Source: JBFYTX01 sp963739515 (GTDB lineage Bacteria; Chloroflexota; Dehalococcoidia; Dehalococcoidales; RBG-16-60-22). Taken from it: DNA of 64,000 bases. Made by a program: the position numbers and the translations under genes. The notes below the pieces were generated by a model. It was given only the letters and a program-made list of their open reading frames with translations, was not told where the DNA came from and did not search any database. The DNA lies in NCBI GenBank assembly GCA_963739515.1, contig CAVUAO010000003.1, forward strand, positions 558,001 to 622,000, in the 5' to 3' direction. Below, one piece after another: positions 49,796-58,155 of this stretch; positions within the stretch are counted from its first letter, which is position 1, and each line of letters opens with the position of its first letter.

Positions 49796-50572
49796 CTAAA
49801 TCGATTTGCTATTCAACGCGACAGTTCCGAGAATCATTACGATCGATCCAATCCACCAACCTGCTAATCCAAAGTAAAAATAAGCTTGTTCCGCCCAACG
49901 AACCATTGGTATTTCAACACCTCTAACAACACTAAAATACTCATCTTTCCATTCAACACCATGTTGGGTTAACAAATTTATAATATCATTCCAAGTTTGG
50001 GGACAGTCAGAAAGCCTACTCGCCACACCATTAGGATAGAAATCTATCGGCATCATACGTTTACATGCTTCTATCAATGCACGTTTCTGCCCGGTAGTAA
50101 TGTCCGGTGTAACTATATCCCAAATTACTTCCTCGAGCTTGCTTCGGAATTTATCACGTGCAATTCTCAACGCTATAGCTTGGGCTAAAACACAAACTAG
50201 CATTGCAAAAACCCCAAGTACAGTAAATGGAATTACCCATTTCTCTATTGGCTCTTCCGTCGTATAAGCTATCCCCAAGGAAGTTAAAAGCGTTACCGAA
50301 GAAACGAAAAGGACTATATTAAATAAGAACGAAACGTATTCCAAATGACGACCAATCCATTGGAAGCAGATATGAATTAGCACCAAAATTACCAAAACAA
50401 ACAGAATTATTAAAGACCAGTAAAAATGACTACCATTAGCCTCGTCCATCCTTACTGGAATGTTGCCATTGACCAATAGGTAAACGATGATACCCCATGC
50501 AAATAGCATTAAAATAGCCAAGAGTATTCGTATTCGATTCCATTGTTTTCTCATTATTGCTTTTTTATCCAT
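49796..50572 (-). CDS. Membrane protein of unknown function
   Basis: About 258 residues from ATG 50572. Two N-terminal membrane segments (ILLAILMLFAWGIIVYLLV; WSLIILFVLVILVLIHICF), two more in the middle (YVSFLFNIVLFVSSVTLL; VLGVFAMLVCVLAQAIAL), a soluble domain of about 90 residues, and one last span (YFYFGLAGWWIGSIVMIL). An upstream extension to 50641 is possible, but a perfect promoter ends just before 50572. No family recognised; AT-rich like its neighbours. Confidence 0.6.
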   Translation of the reverse strand: MDKKAIMRKQWNRIRILLAILMLFAWGIIVYLLVNGNIPVRMDEANGSHFYWSLIILFVLVILVLIHICFQWIGRHLEYVSFLFNIVLFVSSVTLLTSLGIAYTTEEPIEKWVIPFTVLGVFAMLVCVLAQAIALRIARDKFRSKLEEVIWDIVTPDITTGQKRALIEACKRMMPIDFYPNGVASRLSDCPQTWNDIINLLTQHGVEWKDEYFSVVRGVEIPMVRWAEQAYFYFGLAGWWIGSIVMILGTVALNSKSI

Positions 50573-50584
50573 GTTGAATACTAG

Positions 50585-50611
50585 ATTATAGCTCTTATTC
50601 ATGGTTGTCAA
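50585..50611 (-). promoter_or_regulatory. Promoter of the membrane-protein gene
   Basis: On the minus strand a perfect TTGACA (50611-50606) and a perfect TATAAT (50590-50585) are separated by 15 bases. Transcription would start close to 50578, leaving almost no leader before ATG 50572. Confidence 0.6.
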
Positions 50612-50805
50612 ATGTGTGAATATCGAAGGTCTAATTCTCACTTTATGATTTCATAACCCTACCGTTAACTGATTAAGCAAAATAGCGTTAGCGTAGCGAG
50701 GGGGTAGAGTAAGCAATTTAATTGTATAATAATATACTTGACATATTGCTCCAATTAGGAATAAATTTGGATATAATTTGATCTAAAAAATAGATACCAA
50801 AATCT

Positions 50806-50886
50806 ATGAAAATAGAGCAACAGTATCTTGATAGTTTACTCGACAGAATCTATAACGTGCCTGATAAACCATTACCCGATTATTAG
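50806..50886 (+). CDS. Possible 26-residue leader peptide
   Basis: A short frame starting MKIEQQYLDSLLDRIYNV ends 30 bases before the CBS-HEPN gene. A TATAAT occurs upstream at 50772-50777. There is no strong ribosome binding site. It could be a leader peptide or a gene remnant; weakly supported. Confidence 0.25.
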   Translation: MKIEQQYLDSLLDRIYNVPDKPLPDY

Positions 50887-50916
50887 CGTAATAACTCAAA
50901 AACGGAGAAGCCGTAA

Positions 50917-51732
50917 ATGACGGAGCGCTCGTTAACGGAATTATTTCATCGCTTAGATCGCATCCTGCCAGAACGGCAGGAACTTATAACTGTAAATCCG
51001 AATACATCCGCCCGGGAAGCACTCGTTAAAATGAGAGAACACAATCTCACTCAGGTACCTATCTTAACTGGAAGTACCGTTCTAGGTTCGTTTTCGTATC
51101 GTTCATTTTCTGAAGGAGTTCTTAAACTTGGTAAAAAGGAGCAAGATATAACCAATTTGCCTGTTGAAGTATTTTTAGAGGATCTCAAGTTTGCCCAGAT
51201 ACATGAAGAGTTGAACGAACTATTAGGGGAATTCGAGTTGAAAGATGCTGTGCTGGTCGGCTCCGAAAGCAGACTCCAAGGAATAGTAACCACAATTGAC
51301 GTGCTGCTATATTATTTTAAAGTGGCTAACGCATTCGTAATGATTGGCGAGATCGAACTTGCAATTCGAGAATTAATGAGGGCGTCGGTCACAGAAGAAG
51401 AACTTCACCAGTGTATCGACAAATGTCTAAGGGAGAATTACGAGAAGAGATTGCTCCAAGTGCCTACCTGTCTCGAGGATATGAGTCTAGGGGATTACGT
51501 GTCAATTATTAGATACAAAGAATTCTGGAAAAAGTTTAACGACAAATTTGGAGGTTCCTATTCAATGGCACAAGTAAAGCTGGAGCGCTTGCCGAATTTA
51601 AGAAATGATGTGTTTCACTTTAGACGAGATTTGACAGATGAAGAATATGCCTATCTCAAAGATACTAGAGATTGGCTCCTAAAAAAGATAATAAAACTTG
51701 AATCAGGGAGACAGGTGGTGCAAGATGGGTAA
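50917..51732 (+). CDS. CBS-pair protein with C-terminal HEPN domain
   Basis: 271 residues. The first 135 form two CBS repeats (ITVNPNTSAREALVKMREHNLTQVPIL ... GSFSY and GEFELKDAVLVG ... LQGIVTTIDVLLYYF), usually adenosine-nucleotide sensors. The rest is helical and ends in LRNDVFHFRR, giving the R-x4-H motif (Arg229, His234) of HEPN ribonucleases. The stop overlaps the start of the SF2 helicase by eight bases, so the two are translationally coupled. A nucleotide-gated RNase acting with a helicase in defence is inference, not demonstrated. Confidence 0.8.
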   Translation: MTERSLTELFHRLDRILPERQELITVNPNTSAREALVKMREHNLTQVPILTGSTVLGSFSYRSFSEGVLKLGKKEQDITNLPVEVFLEDLKFAQIHEELNELLGEFELKDAVLVGSESRLQGIVTTIDVLLYYFKVANAFVMIGEIELAIRELMRASVTEEELHQCIDKCLRENYEKRLLQVPTCLEDMSLGDYVSIIRYKEFWKKFNDKFGGSYSMAQVKLERLPNLRNDVFHFRRDLTDEEYAYLKDTRDWLLKKIIKLESGRQVVQDG

Positions 51733-53203
51733 CGGAGTTAAATCTAAATATTTTCGTGACAAAGGGCTGCTTCCTTTCCAAGTGCAATTTGTCGAGAGTT
51801 TTCTCAGTGAAGACATGCCGTTCAGAGAACTTGTTTCCCCCGTAGGAAGTGGTAAAACTCGAACGGCTGCAGCACTCATAATGTATGAAATGGAAGTGAT
51901 GAATTATAAGCGAATTCTTGTAATATCTCCTACATCATTACTCCACCAGTGGAAAACAGTGTTGACAACTATGTTATCGCCAGCGAGTCAGGCTATTACG
52001 CCGACTATTGTTGATCGGAAAACGTATTTGAATCTTGAGTTGATGGTTCCTCCCGGTGATAGTCCATGGCCTATTTCTTGCATAATACTTATGAGCATAG
52101 ACTTTGCCAAACGCCAAGACATAGCCTCAAGTATTATGAGCGTGGTTTGGGATTTAGTAATATTTGATGAAAGCCATTTGCTTCGAGGAAAAAAGCGGGC
52201 GTTGTTTGATCTGTTAACAAAATCAGGAGCAGCTAGACGGATCCTGTTGCTTACCAGTTCGCCATTCCGTTTTCAAGGTGTTGTGACAAGCCAATATAAA
52301 TATAACGACATAGTCGACTGGAACGGACAGTCTCTTTTTCTTTCTAACAAGAGGCAATTAAAAGCCATTCACTATAGAAGAACAAATCATGAACAGGCCT
52401 TTTTTAGTGAAATTCAAGAGTTTGCTCGAAGGTTGGGAACCATAAGGTCTTTTGGTAAGTTGCATGAGGCTATCGTAATTAGGAATGCCGCATCCAGTAT
52501 CTATGCGGTAGAGGGAATGTTGCGTCGACTTCGGGACGCTTGGGATCCTGTGCGCAACAGAATTGCACATGGAGATATTTCTACCCGTACAGATACGTTC
52601 CAAAAAATCCAGCAACAGCTCGTAACGGTCAAGGACCTACTTGGTGATACGGATGATGTATTAATGGATGTAGATCAGAGCCGACTTGGTATAGACTTGA
52701 AACCGGGTCAGTTTTTAGACTTATTCAACAAGCTGGAGTCTCTATTGGATCAAATTGAAGATATTGGGACTGATTCAAAAATGGAGGCATTAATATCTTA
52801 TTTACACGAACGCAGTAAGCTTAGAAAAAACCACATATGTGTTTGGACCGCTTTCGTGAGCACCTCGCACTATCTTAATACTAGTCTGAAAGAAATCAAC
52901 AAGCCCCTTTATTTAATGACTAGTGCTTCTGAGCCAGCAGAATGCCAAGCCTTACTAAAAGCTTTTCGTGAGAATGGCGGTATCATGATTATGACGGATG
53001 CTGCCATAGCCGGAGTTTCATTGGAGTTCGTTGATGAATGTATAAACTATGATCTACCCACTAATAAAGATATCTTTGAACAAAGATGGGGTCGGTTTCT
53101 TCGTTTGGGTCGCCATAGTGAATTCGAAATGATTATTCTGAAAGATGAAGCAAGCTCTTTACCTTGGGAAGAGGAGATTGTAAAAGTAGTTGAAGAAACA
53201 TAA
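51725..53203 (+). CDS. SF2 DEAD-like helicase with internal helical insert
   Basis: 492 residues from ATG 51725. Motif I is SPVGSGKT (residues 38-45), motif II is FDESH near 147-150, motif III LLLTSSPF; the C-terminal RecA lobe has IMTDAAIAGVSLEFVD and EQRWGRFLRLGR (motif VI). Between the lobes is a helical insert of over 100 residues that contains VRNRIAHGD, another R-x4-H pattern. It overlaps the CBS-HEPN gene. The pair looks like a dedicated two-gene unit on a mobile element. Confidence 0.8.
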   Translation: MGNGVKSKYFRDKGLLPFQVQFVESFLSEDMPFRELVSPVGSGKTRTAAALIMYEMEVMNYKRILVISPTSLLHQWKTVLTTMLSPASQAITPTIVDRKTYLNLELMVPPGDSPWPISCIILMSIDFAKRQDIASSIMSVVWDLVIFDESHLLRGKKRALFDLLTKSGAARRILLLTSSPFRFQGVVTSQYKYNDIVDWNGQSLFLSNKRQLKAIHYRRTNHEQAFFSEIQEFARRLGTIRSFGKLHEAIVIRNAASSIYAVEGMLRRLRDAWDPVRNRIAHGDISTRTDTFQKIQQQLVTVKDLLGDTDDVLMDVDQSRLGIDLKPGQFLDLFNKLESLLDQIEDIGTDSKMEALISYLHERSKLRKNHICVWTAFVSTSHYLNTSLKEINKPLYLMTSASEPAECQALLKAFRENGGIMIMTDAAIAGVSLEFVDECINYDLPTNKDIFEQRWGRFLRLGRHSEFEMIILKDEASSLPWEEEIVKVVEET

Positions 53204-53343
53204 AATGAGTAGGCCCTCTATGATTAACGCCTTTTTCATCGTGGAGAGTACCTAAAGGAAATGAATTAGATCACTGTTTGAAACTGACTTTGCCAATATT
53301 TCCAAATAGATGTTAGAATTTAAAAAAGCAACGGAGTAATAAA

Positions 53344-53982
53344 ATGCATTTTCCATATGAAGAAGATGGGGCAGGAGCAATAAGGGGACGACACCGAACA
53401 TCGGATGCTTCTGAGTATTTATTAGCTGATAAGGAAGTCGTTTTATTAGCAAAAGATGTTTTATCGGAGGAAGAATATTCGCAAGCCGAGGAAATAGCCG
53501 TACAATTGACCGGCAATAAAAGGAACAAAGAATTGGCTAAAGCCAAGTTGGTGGCGCTCGTAAAACCTCCCCCTAAGCGACCCATATATTATGCCCAATA
53601 TGAAATGTTGTTTTTACCCAGGTGGACAAGAGATGCGCTTCGTTACCTCGGTGATTTCGTTGACATGCTTGTAAAAAGTGCTGTTTATGAAAAGACTAAC
53701 GATCGTCGTGTCTTTGGTTTATCACTCGGTCCCGCCATAAATCTGTTTCAAAGGCACTGGCCTGATTATGAAGCATTAGTTATTTTACTGCAAAAATATA
53801 ATAGGTTCCTTTACCGGGGAGCGAAACACGATTTTACGCTTCCTGCTAATCGAAAAACACATAGATTCACTGCACGTGAAGTGGTTCTTACAGCATTCAT
53901 AACTATGAAACTTGCCGATAGATTGTCTAATATTTCGCGTATGGCTGAAGATGCTAGAAATGACAAAATGATGTTGCAGTAA
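53344..53982 (+). CDS. Hypothetical helical protein beside the HEPN/helicase pair
   Basis: 212 residues, ATG preceded by GGAG. Mostly helical; the C-terminal half has YNRFLYRGAKHDFTLPAN followed by HRFTAREVVLTAFITMKLADRLSNI. The paired KHDF/HRFT arrangement recalls helical HEPN-like or nuclease-associated domains, but no certain family assignment is possible. Its AT-rich codon use matches the rest of the island. Nothing recognisable lies between it and the next gene apart from one copy of a direct repeat. Confidence 0.55.
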   Translation: MHFPYEEDGAGAIRGRHRTSDASEYLLADKEVVLLAKDVLSEEEYSQAEEIAVQLTGNKRNKELAKAKLVALVKPPPKRPIYYAQYEMLFLPRWTRDALRYLGDFVDMLVKSAVYEKTNDRRVFGLSLGPAINLFQRHWPDYEALVILLQKYNRFLYRGAKHDFTLPANRKTHRFTAREVVLTAFITMKLADRLSNISRMAEDARNDKMMLQ

Positions 53983-54225
53983 GCTTTGTACTTGGCAATA
54001 TCGGTAAGATCTTAGATTACTGCACAGGTTGTTGCTCCTTTTTTCCTCAACCGAAGGATACCTCCCCGAAAACAATCTATCCTATGCAAGTTCTGTAGGC
54101 AAAATTAACTGAACGCTTACCACTATGATACTTGGTTGAAATTGATCAAATGCGAGAATTAGATAAAAGAACAACTCTTTCTATTACGAGTTGCAACTAA
54201 TCCTAAAAGTGATTTTATAAAAGGA

Positions 54226-54264
54226 AATTTCTCACTAATGTTGTCACAAAAAAGACCTACACGG
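54226..54264 (+). repeat. Imperfect direct repeat, left copy
   Basis: Starts AATTTCTCACTAATGTTGTC and ends ACCTACACGG. It matches 54884-54923 over about 40 bases with roughly ten differences, and the two copies frame the HEPN gene. Confidence 0.5.
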
Positions 54265-54280
54265 GGTATCACAGATGTGC

Positions 54281-54841
54281 TTAAATATTCGTACCATATA
54301 GTCTTACGCTTAAATCTCTGATGGTCTTTAAGTGCCGCAGCGCATCTTGGACAATACCCTCTTTGAACCCGGAATTAAGATAAAACTCTGCATCTAAAAA
54401 AGAACCATCGGGACCTTCAACAGTAAACCTTTCCTTAGCCATTTGGTTTAGTTTCCCAACATTCCCATGTATTAAATGGTTACGAAGTTCTCTCAAATTA
54501 TTGAGAGCCGTAGCCTCGTTATTATCCAATATAGATAAAGCATGTCCTTTTTCTATTAGTCGTTTTAATCCAACGTTTTCTAATGTTGTAGGAGTTGTGC
54601 TTCCCCTGATCTGCAATTTGTCAGCAAGAATTAATTCAGCGATTGAAGCACAAAAGATGATAGCTCCTGCGAATTGCCCGGAAATATACATTTCGTCCGC
54701 CATTGATAAATATCCCCATACAAGTTTTGGTAAAGGTATGTTATATATGGCAGGAAGTATTTGTTTCCACCTTTCGACTCTTTTTCCGAGGTTCTTATTA
54801 AACCATTCAATTTCCTGAGCTCTAAATCCAATCTCATCCAT
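54281..54841 (-). CDS. HEPN-domain protein
   Basis: 186 residues, all-helical. The motif LRELRNHLIHGNVG places Arg120 and His125 in the R-x4-H pattern of HEPN RNases; upstream helices (GQFAGAIIFCASIAELILADKL) fit the four-helix core of the DUF4145/AbiV-like group. AGAGG precedes the ATG. No nucleotidyltransferase antitoxin (MNT) lies beside it, so it is not a classic HEPN-MNT pair. Framed by direct repeats. Confidence 0.75.
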   Translation of the reverse strand: MDEIGFRAQEIEWFNKNLGKRVERWKQILPAIYNIPLPKLVWGYLSMADEMYISGQFAGAIIFCASIAELILADKLQIRGSTTPTTLENVGLKRLIEKGHALSILDNNEATALNNLRELRNHLIHGNVGKLNQMAKERFTVEGPDGSFLDAEFYLNSGFKEGIVQDALRHLKTIRDLSVRLYGTNI

Positions 54842-54883
54842 AATGAACCTCTTTATATATATGCTATGTCTTATTATATAGCG

Positions 54884-54923
54884 AATTTCTCACTGACGTT
54901 GTCGCGTAATAGGACCCACACGG
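54884..54923 (+). repeat. Imperfect direct repeat, right copy
   Basis: Starts AATTTCTCACTGACGTTGTC and ends ACCCACACGG; partner of 54226-54264. Confidence 0.5.
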
Positions 54924-55004
54924 TCGTATAATTCTACGAAATGGCGATTGTCGAGTGTAATCACTAGAGCCACAAACCTTAGATTGTTAGATAAAAGAGT
55001 GAAA

Positions 55005-55458
55005 CGGTGCCAAAAATCCCCGGTTGTGAGATCATTGGTAGCAGAAATCTACGGTTATGGCACCGAAATCGACCGGGGGGCGGGCGTGGTGGGGCGAGGG
55101 GCGGGGTAACCAATGAATACGAAAAGACTGACTCCGTCTTGACTAACTGGGAAGAACGAGGTGTCCGTTTGAAGCCTACCTTTGAGGTTCAAGACGTCGA
55201 GGGGATGAGCTGGAGTCGAGGGTAGATATCCGGCGCGGAAGCCTTTATTGTTATACTTCAGGGTATTCTCTTTTGGCAATAAATTGGTTATATAGTATAT
55301 CTATATAAGAAGCACTGCCAATTGCCAAACCCGAATGTAACCCTCAGTCTTTTGGCAGTGAGTCGAGGATACTTTTTGGCAGTGCCCTTTTTGGCAGTGT
55401 GCTGCGATTGCCAAAATAGTTACCCTCGCGTCGAGGGTAGTTACCCTCGTTGCCAAAC
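55005..55458. repeat. Repeat-rich non-coding region, candidate replication origin/control region
   Basis: This gene-free stretch downstream of the RepA-like gene holds three TTTTGGCAGTG direct repeats (55350, 55374, 55389), inverted relatives CACTGCCAATTGCCAAA (55313), ATTGCCAAAA (55407) and TTGCCAAAC (55450), and TTTTGGCAAT (55271). TACCCTCG/CGAGGGTA occurs four times, including a palindrome at 55421-55439. CGGTGCCA and TGGCACCG (55005-55012, 55058-55065) form a wide hairpin. The pattern is typical of iterons next to initiator genes. Confidence 0.6.
55075..55106 (+). other. G-quadruplex-forming run
   Basis: Five G-runs of three to six bases (55075-80, 55082-84, 55091-94, 55098-101, 55103-106) separated by one to six bases satisfy the usual G4 pattern on the plus strand. 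Nothing else in this AT-rich island is so G-rich. Confidence 0.65.
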
Positions 55459-55465
55459 ACCCTTC

Positions 55466-56716
55466 TCACTCACTCTTTTTTGGGAAGTAATTTAGTCCCT
55501 CTTTCACCATGAGTCCCGCCTTAACCATCTCGGTTATTTTCGTTCTTGCCTGACGGTCTTTGGTGCCCTGAAGAGACATGATCTGTGCCGTAATCTCCGG
55601 TCCTTTCGCTGGGAGGTGTATCTTGTAAAACAAGTCCACGAGTGCACTCTCGGACGTCCGCCCGATTAAATAGGTGTCCCTGTTATAAGTGAGACTTATC
55701 GGCCTTGGTTTTCTCCTGGCGGTATTCCGCCACTTCTTAAATGAGATTTTCGTTAAGTTCTCCCCCGCGTCGTCCCCCTCCATGAAAATCCCTATGCTGG
55801 CTTTATTCCACACGACCTTAGCGCCAGCCGGATGCTCGCCTTTCCAGCCGACATGGTCAAGTAGAATGATGCTGAAGTCCAACTGTTTCATCATATCCCG
55901 GACTGGAAAGATAATTTTACTTCCCACCTCCCCATTGTCATTGGTGTCAACCTCCCCCTTCCAGTCTGAGTGGCTATCAACAATGACGAGTTGACTTCCC
56001 AGTTTTGTGACTGTGTTCCCAAGAAAAGACCTGTCTCTGGGAGTTGTAATATCAAAACTCTCTGGGCAGATGAACCTGAAATTTTCCCTTGCGATTTCAG
56101 GGAAATGCTCCAAGAGCACATTGTGCCTCTGCCGGAACTCATCCCAGTACATCTCCAGACTCAGGTAGAGGACTCTAATCGGCTTTAAGAGGGCTTGAAA
56201 GCCGAGATAGCGCTGGTCACTGGCAGCGTGAAGTCCTATGTTATGGGCTAAGATACTCTTGCCCACTCCAGCATCCCCGAAGAGGTGGGTGTAGCCCTGC
56301 TTGACGGCGAACCCAGCAATAACCTCCCTCTCCGTTTCCATGGGCCAATTCTCAAGGTCAAGGGATTGATTTCCATCGAAAGTCTCAAAGGCCTCTTCCC
56401 TTGATTCCTCTTCCCTATGTAGGGCATGGCGTAGGGCGGCGATGGTGGGGAGAAATTCCTCATAATTTTTAAGATGTTGAAGGTCAAAATAGAGCCTCGC
56501 ATCGCTACTGATATTAGCCCTCTGGGTATATATCGGCTCGCCCCCTCCCCTATAGAAAAGCATCCGGGCATGATAGTCCTTGTCCCTCTCATCAATCCCA
56601 ATATCAAAAAATCGTATCCCCAATTCCCCCTTGGTAGCTTTGTATCCCCCCATCGTCTTCTCAACTTGCCAGTCCGGGATATACCCTTGAAACAGTTTCA
56701 ATATCACGTCACTCAT
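55466..56716 (-). CDS. RepA-like AAA (RecA-fold) helicase/ATPase of the replication module
   Basis: 416 residues. After an N-terminal domain of about 125 residues comes a RecA-like ATPase: Walker A GDAGVGKS (147-154), Walker B LVIVDSHSDW with Asp247, and IILLDHVGWKGEHP. A winged-helix-like C-terminus follows. This matches AAA_25/RepA-type hexameric helicases of plasmids and phages. Its start overlaps the primase-polymerase stop by four bases (ATGA). Confidence 0.85.
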   Translation of the reverse strand: MSDVILKLFQGYIPDWQVEKTMGGYKATKGELGIRFFDIGIDERDKDYHARMLFYRGGGEPIYTQRANISSDARLYFDLQHLKNYEEFLPTIAALRHALHREEESREEAFETFDGNQSLDLENWPMETEREVIAGFAVKQGYTHLFGDAGVGKSILAHNIGLHAASDQRYLGFQALLKPIRVLYLSLEMYWDEFRQRHNVLLEHFPEIARENFRFICPESFDITTPRDRSFLGNTVTKLGSQLVIVDSHSDWKGEVDTNDNGEVGSKIIFPVRDMMKQLDFSIILLDHVGWKGEHPAGAKVVWNKASIGIFMEGDDAGENLTKISFKKWRNTARRKPRPISLTYNRDTYLIGRTSESALVDLFYKIHLPAKGPEITAQIMSLQGTKDRQARTKITEMVKAGLMVKEGLNYFPKKSE

Positions 56717-57528
56717 GTCCTACCCCCCGTCAGAAATATATAGGCACTTTCAATTATCCTTGTGAGGTCCTTTTCCGGGAACCCTTTATCCGGGAAGCCT
56801 TCACAAAACTCATGCGCCCAGGAGACTGTCCTCTCCTCCGCAATATCCTTCCGATAGTGGTGAAAGAAATACCGTGATGCCTCAAGGGCACGAGCATGCC
56901 TTCCACCATGAGAGACTAATTCTCGAAACTTTCTCGGGCGTAGGGTCTCAGGCGTGAGGAACAAGCGCCCAGAGGACACGGCGACTCTTGGCTTGGGCTC
57001 GACATCTATGCCTATTTCTTTGAGGTTATCTATGACCATTAGCTCACGAATCTCCAAGTTGATGAAGTGATAGGCTTTACCGGTTATAGGGTGAACCGAT
57101 GGTGGGGCGAGGACATATTTCCCCTCACTTCTGACTTCCACTATACCCGCTGATTTTATGGGTTCCTTACCTCGAAGCCAGACATGATGCCCCGGGGAGG
57201 GTTCTATCCTCCCCGACCTGACTATCGGCGTCTTCTCCTCGATGCCTGGGTTCCTCTCAAGGAATCTCTTATATGAGGGCTCGTCGTCGTAGTCGAGGAC
57301 AAAGAAATTCCCGGACACGGCTCCACACACGAGTCGTATATTATGGTCGAAGCCGTCAGAGAACCACTTCTCGACCTGCTTCCATGTAGGGCGTACCTTC
57401 TGATATTGCTTCCATTCGGGACCGAAGCCCTTAGAGCCAAGGGGTATAGGTAGGACACAGAACCCCCGGTCATGGTAGTCGAGGGCAGCCTTCAGAATCC
57501 CCCGTTGGAACCTACTTAATTTTTTCAT
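56713..57528 (-). CDS. Bifunctional DNA primase/polymerase (PrimPol)
   Basis: 271 residues. AEP-type catalytic marks: FFVLDYDDEPS with Asp79 and Asp81, GHHVWLRG, and RSEGKYVLAPPSVHPITG, the classic prim-pol domain sequence. The C-terminal part is helical, ending in DLTRIIESAYIFLTGG. With the RepA-like ATPase it forms a self-contained initiation module of an integrative plasmid or phage-like element. Confidence 0.88.
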   Translation of the reverse strand: MKKLSRFQRGILKAALDYHDRGFCVLPIPLGSKGFGPEWKQYQKVRPTWKQVEKWFSDGFDHNIRLVCGAVSGNFFVLDYDDEPSYKRFLERNPGIEEKTPIVRSGRIEPSPGHHVWLRGKEPIKSAGIVEVRSEGKYVLAPPSVHPITGKAYHFINLEIRELMVIDNLKEIGIDVEPKPRVAVSSGRLFLTPETLRPRKFRELVSHGGRHARALEASRYFFHHYRKDIAEERTVSWAHEFCEGFPDKGFPEKDLTRIIESAYIFLTGGRT

Positions 57529-57700
57529 TTGTTATCTCGGCTATGCAACATCTTTTATGGGATTTATGCCACCAGGCGCATCTACCTTGAATGCACTTTT
57601 CACATTCTTCGGCTGCGGCCTCGTCGGGATCACTGCTATACCCGTGTGGCACATTCTCGGCGTAACTGATAACTGCTGAACGAAATAGTGGACAAATCAT
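57512..57700 (-). CDS. Small Cys-rich protein
   Basis: 62 residues with AGGAGG before the ATG. Seven Cys/His-type ligands cluster in CEKCIQGRCAWWHKSHKRCC, enough for a zinc site. It overlaps the primase-polymerase start by 17 bases and follows the excisionase-like gene, so it belongs to the replication operon. Function unknown. Confidence 0.65.
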   Translation of the reverse strand: MICPLFRSAVISYAENVPHGYSSDPDEAAAEECEKCIQGRCAWWHKSHKRCCIAEITNEKIK

Positions 57701-57718
57701 TTTTTCCTCCTTCCTAAT

Positions 57719-57898
57719 TTATTGTTTAAGGTTCGTTCCTAAAAACTCTTCCAATTGTCTTTGGCTAACCCGCCAAAGTCGATCACCCAATCTAGACCCT
57801 TTTAGTTTGCCAGATCTAAGCCATCGGCGAACGGTAATCTGATTTACCTGCAATAATTCACTAATTTGCTCCGGTGTGTAAAATTTATCTATCATCAT
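57719..57898 (-). CDS. Excisionase-like HTH protein
   Basis: 59 residues: FYTPEQISELLQVNQITVRRWLRSGKLKGSRLGDRLWRVS in overlapping parts is the MerR-like excisionase/DNA-binding domain (helix-turn-helix with wing). It heads the minus-strand replication operon and could regulate it or direct excision of the element. A second ATG follows directly at 57895. Confidence 0.8.
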   Translation of the reverse strand: MMIDKFYTPEQISELLQVNQITVRRWLRSGKLKGSRLGDRLWRVSQRQLEEFLGTNLKQ

Positions 57899-58088
57899 AT
57901 TGGTATTATAGCATACTTAACGATATATGACAAGTCTTTATGGTCTCCTACGTACATTGTACTATTGTACTAATATGAATACTCTCTGTTGAAATTCCGG
58001 AGTTTTCTTTTTGCATCATACGCCCTTTTAGATAAGCCCTGGATAGCTAGGAATACACACAATGTAGAAGTTTTTTCAATACGTTATA

Positions 58089-58117
58089 TTGTCCGTATTG
58101 GTGATGGGGTGTATAAT
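58089..58117 (+). promoter_or_regulatory. Promoter of the Type III restriction locus
   Basis: TTGTCC (58089-58094) and TATAAT (58112-58117) are spaced by 17 bases, 38 bases before the res start. The gap 57899-58155 lies between divergent operons and contains no gene. Confidence 0.5.
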
Positions 58118-58155
58118 CGACATAATTAAAAGGACTTCTTTTTGGGTAAAACTAA

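Noticed and set aside
55007..55225. 72-codon plus-strand frame over the G-rich stretch
   Set aside because: Gly/Arg-rich translation of the G4 run; no ribosome binding site and no family.
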